Position numbers and translations under genes: made by a program | From: DATNIC01 sp035604635 | Lineage (GTDB): Bacteria; Vulcanimicrobiota; Vulcanimicrobiia; Vulcanimicrobiales; Vulcanimicrobiaceae | Assembly: GCA_035604635.1 (NCBI GenBank) | Contig: DATNIC010000163.1 | Location: 1 to 14,680, forward strand | Reading direction: 5' to 3' | Length of the DNA stretch: 14,680 nucleotides | Shown here: positions 1 to 6,427 of the stretch, one piece after another | How positions within the stretch are numbered: position 1 is the first letter of the stretch | Layout of the letters: each line of letters starts with the position of its first letter | The notes under the pieces: model-generated | The model's input: the letters and a program-made list of their open reading frames with translations, nothing else | What the model was told of the DNA's origin: nothing | Database searches by the model: none

Positions 1-132
1 CCTATTCCTACGTGAACGGTTAGTTTGCGGCCGCGCAATTGGGAGGGCTTTGGACTCCAAAGTAGCTCAGAGTAGGCCGTGCCATCCGCACGCAGCCGGA
101 TCGGGCGTCCTGCTGGGAGCTTCTTCTAGTGC
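1..132. other. 3' flank of ppdK, no gene seen
   Basis: This stretch lies downstream of the ppdK stop. I see no convincing start codon, reading frame or RNA gene in it. It holds two small inverted repeats: one at 48-62 (six-base arms CTTTGG/CCAAAG around a three-base loop) and a GC-rich imperfect one at 81-106. Either could fold at the end of the ppdK transcript, but neither is followed by a T-run on either strand, so I do not call a terminator. Confidence 0.3.
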
Positions 133-2811
133 CTAAGCCAGGGCGGCTTGCGCTGCTGCCAACCTCGCGATCGGAACGCGGTACGGGCTGCAGCTGACGT
201 AATCCAACCCCAGCTCCGCGCAGAACGCAATACTGCTCGGTTCGCCGCCGTGTTCGCCGCAGATCCCGATCTTCAGATCTCCCCGCGTCATTCGGCCGCG
301 CTCGACGCCCATGCGCATCAATGTCCCCACGCCGATGCGGTCGAGGACCTGGAACGGATCGTCCTTGAGTATTTTGAGTTCGAGATATTTCGGAATGAAC
401 GAGTTCTCGGCGTCGTCGCGGCTGTAGCCGTACGTCGTCTGCGTGAGATCGTTCGTGCCGAAGCTGAAGAACTGCGCATAGTTCGCGAGTTCGTCTGCCA
501 CGACGCATGCGCGCGGCAGCTCGATCATCGTCCCGATCTTGTACGGCACCGGGACGCCTTTCTCGGCGATCACCTCGTCGGCGACTTCCTTGGCCGCCTC
601 GTAGGTTAGCTTCATCTCTTCCGGCGTCCCGACGCCCGGAATCATCACGTCCGGCTTCGCATCGACGCCGGCCTTGCGCAACTCGCACGCCGCTTCGAAA
701 ATCGCGCGGACTTGCATCGCGTAGATCTCCGGATACACGATCCCCAAGCGGCACACGCGCAAGCCGAGCATCGGGTTGGCTTCGTGCAGCGCGCGCACGC
801 GCGAGAGCACGAACATCTTGTCCTTGTACGCTTGATCGTTCTCGCCGTTGCGCAGGCGCAATTCCGTCGTCTCGACGAGCAGTTGCTCGAACGACGGCAA
901 GAACTCGTGCAGCGGCGGATCGAGCAGCCGGATCGTGACCGTGTAGCCGGCCATCGCCTTGAGGATCCCTTTGAAGTCGTCGCGTTGGAACTCGAGCAGC
1001 TTCGCGAGCGCGGTCGCGCGCGCTTCCGGCGTGTCGGCGATGATCATCTTCTGGACGATCGGGAGCCGGTTCGTCTCCATGAACATGTGCTCAGTGCGGC
1101 ACAGACCGATCCCGGTCGCGCCGAGCGCACGCGCCTTCTGCGCGTCGTCGGGCGTATCGGCGTTCGCCCACACGCCGAGCTCTTTCACGTCGTCGGCCCA
1201 GCCCAGGAACGTCGCGAGCCATTCCGGTAACTCGGTCGGCGGCGGGATGAGCTTCAACTCGCCAAGGACGGCAATCCCGGTCGTCCCGTCGATCGTGATG
1301 ATGTCGCCTTCGTTGAGCGGCTTGCCGGCGAGCATCGCCTTCTTCTCGCGGCGGCTCACGCGCAGCGCCTCGCAGCCCGAGACGCACGGTTTGCCCATCC
1401 CGCGCGCGACGACCGCGGCATGCGACGTCGCGCCGCCCTTCGACGTAAAGATGCCCTTCGCCGCGATCATCCCGTGAACGTCATCCGGAGCCGTCTCGGT
1501 GCGCACCAAGATCACGGCTTTGCCTTGCGCGGCCCATTCTTGCGCGGTATCGGGATCGAACACGGCTGCGCCGGTCGCCGCGCCGGGCGATGCGTTGAGG
1601 CCCTTCGCTGCGATTTCATACTTCTGATTCGGATCGATCTGCGAATGGAAGAGCTGATCGAGCGAATCGGCGCTGACGCGCTTGAGCGCTTCCTCGCGGG
1701 TGATCAGCTTCTCGCCGACCATGTCGACCGCGATCTTGACGGCGGCGGCCGCGCTGCGTTTGCCGCTGCGCGTTTGCAGCATGTAAAGCTTGCCGCGCTC
1801 GACCGTGAACTCGAGATCCTGCATGTCGCGGTAGTGCTTTTCGAGCTTGTTCGCGATCTCGACGAACTGCTTGTAGACCGTGGGCTGAATCTTGTCGAGG
1901 TCGGCGATCTTCTCGGGCGTGCGGATGCCGGCGACGACGTCCTCGCCCTGCGCGTTGCGCAGATACTCGCCGAAGAGCTTCTTCTCGCCGGTGTTCGGAT
2001 CGCGCGTGAACGCGACGCCGGTCCCGGAGTCGTCGCCCATGTTTCCGAAGACCATCGAGCAGACGTTGACCGCCGTACCCCAGTCGTCGGGAATCTTGCT
2101 GAATTCACGGTAGTCGACGGCGCGCTTGGAGTACCATGAATCGAAGACGGCGCTGATCGCAAGATGCAGTTGCTCATCGACGCCTTGCGGGAATTCACGT
2201 TTGGCTTCGCGCGAGACGAGGCCCTTGAACTCGGCTACGACCGCGCGCCAGTCGGTGGCTTCCAGCTCGGGATCGCTCTGGACACCTTTGCGCTTCTTCG
2301 CATCATCGACGATGCGATCGAAGTGGTCTTTCTCTATGCCGAGCACGACGTGCGAGAACATCGCGATGAAACGGCGATATGCATCCCACGCGAAGCGGTC
2401 GTTCTTCGTCTCGACCGCGACCGCCGCGACCGTCTTGTCGTTGAGCCCGAGGTTGAGGATCGTATCCATCATGCCGGGCATAGAGACGCGCGCGCCGCTG
2501 CGGACCGAGACGAGCAACGGCTGCTTGTCGGCGCCGAAGCGCTTGCCGGTGCGCCGCTCGAGCTCGCGCATCGCAGCGTAGATCGCGGCGCGGAGTTCTT
2601 CGGCGATCACTCGCCCTTGCGCGTAGAAGCGCAGGCACTCTACGGTCGTGATCGTGAAGCCCGGCGGGACGGGGAGCCCCGCCTTGGTCATCTCGGCCAG
2701 GCCGGCGCCTTTGCCGCCGAGGAGCTCTTTCATGCTCCCATCGCCCTCATCGAAGAAGTACAGCGGCTTGCTTCCATGGGTCACCGCTACCGAGGGCGTG
2801 AGGGTGCTCAA
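133..2811 (-). CDS. ppdK: Pyruvate, phosphate dikinase
   Basis: This cytosolic enzyme reversibly converts pyruvate, ATP and phosphate to phosphoenolpyruvate, AMP and pyrophosphate. It links glycolysis and gluconeogenesis. The product is 892 residues, the usual length. The N-terminal ATP-grasp domain (about 1-350) opens with GGKGAGLAEMTKAGLPVPPG (residues 32-51). The swivelling phosphohistidine domain (about 400-515) carries GGATSHAAVV with the phosphorylated His464. Thr462, two residues before it, is where PDRP-type regulators act in other species; no PDRP gene lies in the window. The C-terminal PEP/pyruvate barrel shows CRTEH (571-575), Arg628, IELPR (763-767), FGTNDLTQTT (784-793) and the catalytic Cys851 in GICGEHGGEP. 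The start is TTG, chosen because AAGGAG sits seven bases upstream. That gives about 13 residues before the conserved YFF. It shares a strand with argB but is 138 bases away, so co-transcription is uncertain. Confidence 0.97.
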   Translation of the reverse strand: MSTLTPSVAVTHGSKPLYFFDEGDGSMKELLGGKGAGLAEMTKAGLPVPPGFTITTVECLRFYAQGRVIAEELRAAIYAAMRELERRTGKRFGADKQPLLVSVRSGARVSMPGMMDTILNLGLNDKTVAAVAVETKNDRFAWDAYRRFIAMFSHVVLGIEKDHFDRIVDDAKKRKGVQSDPELEATDWRAVVAEFKGLVSREAKREFPQGVDEQLHLAISAVFDSWYSKRAVDYREFSKIPDDWGTAVNVCSMVFGNMGDDSGTGVAFTRDPNTGEKKLFGEYLRNAQGEDVVAGIRTPEKIADLDKIQPTVYKQFVEIANKLEKHYRDMQDLEFTVERGKLYMLQTRSGKRSAAAAVKIAVDMVGEKLITREEALKRVSADSLDQLFHSQIDPNQKYEIAAKGLNASPGAATGAAVFDPDTAQEWAAQGKAVILVRTETAPDDVHGMIAAKGIFTSKGGATSHAAVVARGMGKPCVSGCEALRVSRREKKAMLAGKPLNEGDIITIDGTTGIAVLGELKLIPPPTELPEWLATFLGWADDVKELGVWANADTPDDAQKARALGATGIGLCRTEHMFMETNRLPIVQKMIIADTPEARATALAKLLEFQRDDFKGILKAMAGYTVTIRLLDPPLHEFLPSFEQLLVETTELRLRNGENDQAYKDKMFVLSRVRALHEANPMLGLRVCRLGIVYPEIYAMQVRAIFEAACELRKAGVDAKPDVMIPGVGTPEEMKLTYEAAKEVADEVIAEKGVPVPYKIGTMIELPRACVVADELANYAQFFSFGTNDLTQTTYGYSRDDAENSFIPKYLELKILKDDPFQVLDRIGVGTLMRMGVERGRMTRGDLKIGICGEHGGEPSSIAFCAELGLDYVSCSPYRVPIARLAAAQAALA

Positions 2812-2818
2812 AATGACG

Positions 2819-2824
2819 CTCCTT
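2819..2824 (-). promoter_or_regulatory. Shine-Dalgarno site of ppdK
   Basis: AAGGAG on the minus strand, seven bases before a TTG codon. It decides the ppdK start, because no ATG or GTG lies at a suitable distance. Confidence 0.7.
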
Positions 2825-2940
2825 ATCAGAGTATGAGAAGCTGCTTTCCTAATGCCGCTTGCTCGTTGCGGAAGATTCTTTCCAGATATACGCGATTCTT
2901 ACCCTGAGTGCAGCGTCTTTTGACGTAGCAACCAAGCCTT

Positions 2941-2952
2941 TGACCTAGGTCA
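2941..2952. repeat. Perfect 12-bp palindrome at the argB stop
   Basis: TGACCTAGGTCA is a perfect palindrome that contains the argB stop codon. It sits at the argB end of the 138-bp spacer to ppdK. The same spacer also holds a small CGTC/GACG inverted repeat and a TATATC that could be a weak -10 for ppdK. The palindrome could be a regulator site or chance. No T-run follows, so it is not a classic terminator. Confidence 0.3.
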
Positions 2953-3726
2953 CAGGGTGACTTCGGTCCCCGTCCCTTCGAGCGCGCGGGTGATCGCTTG
3001 CACGCCGGCTCCGGAGATCAACGCGCGTTTCGCGCCGTGTTGTAAGGCATCGAGCGCGCCGCGCATCTTCGGACGCATCCCGCCCGAGAGCGTCCCGTCG
3101 TCAAGCCAGGCCGTTGCCTGAGCCGCGGTAAGCCGGGCAACGGTCGAGTTCGGATCTGTTAAGTCTTTGCGAACTCCCTCAACGTCCGTTACGACGACAT
3201 AGAACTGAGCCTGCAGCGCACCGGCGATCGCGCCGGCCGCAGTATCGGCGTTGACGTTGAGGCGTCCGGACGGATCGTCTTTGTCGAGCGCGAGCGGGGC
3301 GATGACCGGGAAAAAGCCGGCGTCGAGGATGGTCCGGATGACCTGGGGCTGGACCTCGACGATCTCGCCGACGGCGCCCAGGCGGCGGTCGATCTTCTTG
3401 GCCCACAAGAGCCGGCCGTCTTCGCCCGAAATGCCGACGGCCGTCGCGCCCAGCGCCCCGAGCGCACGGACCAGTTCCTTATTGACGGTCGCGCAGAGGA
3501 CGTGCTCGACGATCTCGAGTGCCGCCAAACTGGTCACCCGCAGCCCATCGATCCGTTCTTCTTTGATCCCACGAGTGCGTAGCGCGGCGTCGATCTGGGG
3601 ACCGCCGCCGTGGACCAGGACGACCCGCTGGCCGCCCTTGTGCAGCTCGACGCAGTCGGCCAGAACGGGGTCCGCCGCCAGGTCGGCCATGGCGTTTCCG
3701 CCGTACTTAACGACGATCTCTTGCAT
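2950..3726 (-). CDS. argB: Acetylglutamate kinase
   Basis: It phosphorylates N-acetylglutamate with ATP to N-acetylglutamyl phosphate, the second step of arginine synthesis, in the cytosol. The 258-residue product has the amino-acid kinase fold. Lys7 lies in VKYGGNAM, the glycine loop is VHGGGPQID (38-46), and Arg63 lies in the substrate-binding GLRVTS. NVNADTAAGAIAG (157-169) carries Asp161, and SGGMRPKM (214-221) carries the phosphate-binding Lys220. The ATG at 3726 is the only possible start, because an in-frame TGA lies three codons upstream. The protein therefore lacks the N-terminal helix of arginine-inhibited, hexameric kinases. It also lacks the typical C-terminal FT..G.GTM signature, ending instead in GTGTEVTL. 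It is probably insensitive to arginine (inference). It diverges from argF over 31 bp, and an ARG box covers its start codon. No Shine-Dalgarno site is visible. Confidence 0.96.
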   Translation of the reverse strand: MQEIVVKYGGNAMADLAADPVLADCVELHKGGQRVVLVHGGGPQIDAALRTRGIKEERIDGLRVTSLAALEIVEHVLCATVNKELVRALGALGATAVGISGEDGRLLWAKKIDRRLGAVGEIVEVQPQVIRTILDAGFFPVIAPLALDKDDPSGRLNVNADTAAGAIAGALQAQFYVVVTDVEGVRKDLTDPNSTVARLTAAQATAWLDDGTLSGGMRPKMRGALDALQHGAKRALISGAGVQAITRALEGTGTEVTL

Positions 3727-3737
3727 ATTTATTCATT
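3720..3737. promoter_or_regulatory. ARG box 1 (putative ArgR operator)
   Basis: Read on the minus strand this is AATGAATAAATATGCAAG. It matches the Bacillus-type ARG box CATGAATAAAAATKCAAK at 16 of 18 positions. It covers the argB start codon and the proposed -35 of argF, so bound ArgR could block both genes. argR lies within the argF operon. The base match is seen directly; ArgR binding is inferred. Confidence 0.7.
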
Positions 3738-3748
3738 CTGCGTATAAT
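3721..3748 (+). promoter_or_regulatory. argF operon promoter
   Basis: The -10 is a perfect TATAAT at 3743-3748. A partial -35, TTGCAT (3721-3726), lies 16 bp upstream. Transcription would begin around 3754-3758, at or within a few bases of the argF ATG, so the message would be leaderless or nearly so. This agrees with the absence of a Shine-Dalgarno site. Both ARG boxes overlap the promoter. Confidence 0.55.
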
Positions 3749-3756
3749 TATACAAC
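3739..3756. promoter_or_regulatory. ARG box 2 (weaker, symmetric)
   Basis: TGCGTATAATTATACAAC is centred on the perfect palindrome GTATAATTATAC (3742-3753). It fits the E. coli-type ARG box pattern with about four mismatches. Its centre lies 19 bp from that of box 1, close to the roughly 20-21 bp spacing of paired ARG boxes bound by one ArgR hexamer. It may simply be the promoter core, since both -10 elements lie inside it. Confidence 0.45.
3747..3752 (-). promoter_or_regulatory. argB promoter -10 (divergent)
   Basis: Because the core GTATAATTATAC is palindromic, the minus strand also reads TATAAT here, overlapping the argF -10 by two bases. Transcription would start near 3740, leaving about 14 bases before the argB ATG. 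I see no good -35 upstream, within the start of argF. The two overlapping promoters could not hold polymerase at the same time. Confidence 0.45.
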
Positions 3757-3757
3757 C

Positions 3758-4729
3758 ATGCTGACCCTGACCCCGGCCCAGCGCCTGCGCGGCCGCAGTA
3801 TCCTGACGATCCTCGATATGTCTCCCGCCGAGATCAGCGACCTTTTGCTCGTCGGCGAGCGCCTCAAGGGTGAGCGGCTGCGCGAGCAAGTCCCGCTCCT
3901 GCGGGGCCGCACGTTGGGCATGCTCTTCGAGAAGCCCAGCTTGCGCACGCGCATGTCGTTCGAAGTCGCGATGACGCAACTCGGCGGCAACGCGGTCATG
4001 CAGTATCAGGGCGAAGTCATGATGGGGACCCGCGAATCGCCTGAAGACGTCGCGCGAACGATGTCGCGCTACGTCGACGCGATCGCGATCCGCACGCACG
4101 CGCACGAGCCGCTGCAGCGCTTCGCGCACGCGGCGACCGTCCCGACGATCAACGCGCTCTCCGCCGTCGCCCACCCGTGCCAGGCGCTGGCGGATCTCCT
4201 TACCATTAAAGAGCGGTTCGGGACGCTCGAAGGGCTGCGGCTGTGTTTCGCGGGCGACGGGAAGAACAACGTCGCCGTCTCGCTCACGCAGGCCGCTGCG
4301 ATGAGCGGGGTGTCGATCACCTTCGCTTCGCCGAACTCGCATCGGCCGACCGATGCGTTCATGGGCGAGCTCATGGAGCTCGGCAAACCGCATGGGATCA
4401 CGGTCCGCTGCTTCGCGAGCCCGATCCGCGCCGTCCGCGACGTCGACATCGTCTACACCGACGCCTGGACGTCGATGGGCGACGAGGCGATGACCGAACG
4501 CAACGCGGCTGCGCTGCGCCCGTACCAAGTCGACGCGAAACTGATGAATGCCGCGGCTCCGCACGCGCTCTTCATGCATTGTCTGCCCGCGCACCGCGGG
4601 GAAGAAGTGACGGCCGAGGTCATCGACGGGACGCGCAGCGTCGTCTTCGATCAGGCCGAGAACCGGCTGCACATGGAAAAAGCGCTCCTTCTCGCGCTGC
4701 TCACCGATCTCAAAGGCTTCGTAGAGTAA
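3758..4729 (+). CDS. argF: Ornithine carbamoyltransferase
   Basis: It transfers the carbamoyl group from carbamoyl phosphate to ornithine, giving citrulline, in the cytosol. The product is 323 residues, normal for the family. The carbamoyl-phosphate loop is FEKPSLRTR (57-65); Leu replaces the commoner Thr of STRTR, a variant I also recall from Thermus-type enzymes. HPCQ (139-142) follows, then the ornithine-side DAWTSMGDE loop (235-243) and the catalytic HCLP (274-277). These favour ornithine over acetylornithine as substrate, in line with argJ downstream. The frame stays open far upstream, but homology begins at the ATG at 3758, placed ten bases after the TATAAT. There is no Shine-Dalgarno site. 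It is the first gene of the plus-strand operon, and argR follows after four bases. carAB, which would supply carbamoyl phosphate, is not in view. Confidence 0.97.
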   Translation: MLTLTPAQRLRGRSILTILDMSPAEISDLLLVGERLKGERLREQVPLLRGRTLGMLFEKPSLRTRMSFEVAMTQLGGNAVMQYQGEVMMGTRESPEDVARTMSRYVDAIAIRTHAHEPLQRFAHAATVPTINALSAVAHPCQALADLLTIKERFGTLEGLRLCFAGDGKNNVAVSLTQAAAMSGVSITFASPNSHRPTDAFMGELMELGKPHGITVRCFASPIRAVRDVDIVYTDAWTSMGDEAMTERNAAALRPYQVDAKLMNAAAPHALFMHCLPAHRGEEVTAEVIDGTRSVVFDQAENRLHMEKALLLALLTDLKGFVE

Positions 4730-4733
4730 CATC

Positions 4734-5210
4734 ATGCAGAAAAATGTCCGTCAGCGCGCGATTCTCTCCGTGATCGCGGCGCGTCCCATTCACTCGCAAG
4801 AAGAGCTGCAGCATCTCCTCGAGCAGCAAGGCTACGAGGTGACGCAAGCGACGATTTCGCGCGACATCAAGGAGCTTGGCCTGATGAAGGTCCCGCTCAA
4901 GAATGGGAACGCCCAGTCCGCGCAGTTCAAGTACGTCGAGCCGGGAGTCGGCGCGAGCCAAAACTACGCGAGCCGGCTGCACCGCTTCGTCGCGGAATTG
5001 GTCACGAGCATCAAGGGAAGCGTCAACGACATCGTCCTGCGCACGCCGCCCGGGAGCGCGATGATGCTCGCCTCCGCGATCGACTCGGCTGAATGGCCCG
5101 AGGTCCTGGGGACGATCGGCGGCGACGATACGGTCCTCGTCATCATCGACAAGTCCGAGAGCCTCGGCATGATCATGCAACGTTTTAAGGATATGCAAGT
5201 CAACTCATGA
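4734..5210 (+). CDS. argR: Arginine repressor ArgR
   Basis: ArgR is an arginine-sensing DNA-binding repressor that works as a hexamer (family knowledge). This 158-residue protein has the N-terminal winged helix with recognition segment TQATISRDIKELGL (37-50; Ser42 and Arg43). The C-terminal oligomerisation and arginine-binding domain carries GTIGGDDTVLVI (126-137), whose Asp131-Asp132 pair corresponds to the arginine-contacting GDDT of E. coli ArgR. It lies between argF and argG: four bases after argF and overlapping argG by ATGA. It should therefore repress its own synthesis with the operon through the ARG boxes at 3720-3756. The close match of box 1 to the Bacillus consensus suggests an ordinary ArgR/AhrC-type specificity. 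Confidence 0.96.
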   Translation: MQKNVRQRAILSVIAARPIHSQEELQHLLEQQGYEVTQATISRDIKELGLMKVPLKNGNAQSAQFKYVEPGVGASQNYASRLHRFVAELVTSIKGSVNDIVLRTPPGSAMMLASAIDSAEWPEVLGTIGGDDTVLVIIDKSESLGMIMQRFKDMQVNS

Positions 5211-6427
5211 ACTCGATTGTTCTAGCGTACAGCGGCGGACTCGACACCTCCGTCCTCCTCAAGAAGTACATCAACGCGGGAAAGCGCGTCATCGCGCTGA
5301 CGCTCGATCTCGGCGAGAGCGACATGGTCGCGGGCGCCGGGGCCGGAGCTGCGCTTGCAGACGTCCGTCAGAAGGCGCTCGCGCTTGGGGCGGCCGACGC
5401 GGTCCTGGTCGATGCGCGCGAACGCTTCATCGAGGACTACGCATTGCGGGCGCTGCGCGCCAACGCACTCTACGAAGGCGTCTATCCGCTCTCGGCCGCG
5501 CTCTCGCGTCCGCTGATCGCCGATTTGCTCTGCGAAGTCGCCGAAGAGAAAGGCGCCGACGCCGTCGCGCACGGCTGCACCGGGAAGGGCAACGATCAAG
5601 TCCGCATCGAGATCGGCGTCAAGGCGCGCAACCCGAACCTCGCGTGCTTTTGTCCATTGCGCGACGAGCCGCTGTCGCGGCCCGATGCGATCGCGTACGC
5701 GCAGAAGAACGGCATTCCGATCGCGCAAACCGTCGACAAGCCTTATTCGGTCGACGCGAACCTGTGGGGACGGTCGATCGAAGCCGGCGTCCTCGAAGAT
5801 CCTTGGAACGCGCCGCCTGAAGACGCGTACGCATGGACTGCCGCGCCGGCGAAACAGCCCGCGGAAGCCGATGAGATCGTCATCGACTTCGCCGACGGCA
5901 TTCCGTCGATGGGGAATCTGCGCGGCGCCGCGCTCGTCAAAGAGCTCAACGTCGTCGCGGGCAAGCACGGCGTGGGCCGGATCGACTTGATCGAAGATCG
6001 CGTCGTCGGGCTCAAGTCGCGCGAAGTCTACGAGTGCCCCGGCTCGATCACGCTCATCAGCGCGAACAAGGCGCTCGAGCGGCTCGTCCTCACGCGCGAC
6101 GAGCTGCGCATGAAGGCGCTCCTGGATCAACGCTACTCCGAGCTGATCTACGACGGGCTGTGGAGCTCGCCGCTGCGCGGCTCGCTCGACGCGTTCAACA
6201 TGCACGTCGCGCAACGCATGACTGGGAGCATTCGCGTCCGCTTGCTGCGCGGCCATGCGACGGTCGTCGGCTCACGCTCGCCGTTCGGACTCTACGACGA
6301 GCATCTTGCGACCTACGGCGCGGGCGATGCGTTCAAGCACGATGCGGCCGAAGGCTTCATCGGCATTTGGGGACTCCCGATCGAAGTCAGCGCCAAGGTC
6401 CGCGCAAACGCGCTAGCCCCGCGATGA
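5207..6427 (+). CDS. argG: Argininosuccinate synthase
   Basis: It joins citrulline and aspartate to argininosuccinate, using ATP and releasing AMP and pyrophosphate. The 406-residue product has the N-type ATP pyrophosphatase loop SGGLDTS (9-15). The conserved HGCTGKGNDQVRIE (122-135), which binds ATP, citrulline and aspartate, and YSVDANLWGRS (180-190) are both present. Just after the second beta strand the sequence TLDLGESDMVAGAGAGAAL is longer than usual, with a short Gly/Ala-rich insertion near residues 40-49; the reading frame is intact. The ATG overlaps the argR stop (ATGA) and the gene's own stop overlaps the argH start in the same way, pointing to translational coupling. Confidence 0.97.
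   Translation: MNSIVLAYSGGLDTSVLLKKYINAGKRVIALTLDLGESDMVAGAGAGAALADVRQKALALGAADAVLVDARERFIEDYALRALRANALYEGVYPLSAALSRPLIADLLCEVAEEKGADAVAHGCTGKGNDQVRIEIGVKARNPNLACFCPLRDEPLSRPDAIAYAQKNGIPIAQTVDKPYSVDANLWGRSIEAGVLEDPWNAPPEDAYAWTAAPAKQPAEADEIVIDFADGIPSMGNLRGAALVKELNVVAGKHGVGRIDLIEDRVVGLKSREVYECPGSITLISANKALERLVLTRDELRMKALLDQRYSELIYDGLWSSPLRGSLDAFNMHVAQRMTGSIRVRLLRGHATVVGSRSPFGLYDEHLATYGAGDAFKHDAAEGFIGIWGLPIEVSAKVRANALAPR

Noticed and set aside
40..75. tRNA-like look (CTTTGGACTCCAAAG followed by TAGCTCAG)
   Set aside because: No acceptor stem, no T-arm (GTTCGA) and the arms are in the wrong order; only a small hairpin remains.
2915..2940. Small CGTC-TTTT-GACG hairpin as an argB terminator
   Set aside because: Only four pairs, and the T-run is in the loop rather than after the stem.
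3251..3757. Upstream extension of the argF frame across argB
   Set aside because: The extra 169 residues are antisense to argB and Ser/Arg-rich. The known N-terminus of ornithine carbamoyltransferases matches the ATG at 3758, next to a promoter.
3707..4735. A 342-codon minus-strand frame opposite argF that would overlap argB
   Set aside because: Arg-rich shadow translation without motifs; argF on the plus strand is certain and the argB start is fixed by a stop codon.
6034..6423. Upstream extension of the argH frame into argG
   Set aside because: The extra residues are an out-of-frame reading of argG. The ATGA overlap at 6424 and the WGGRF start fit the family.
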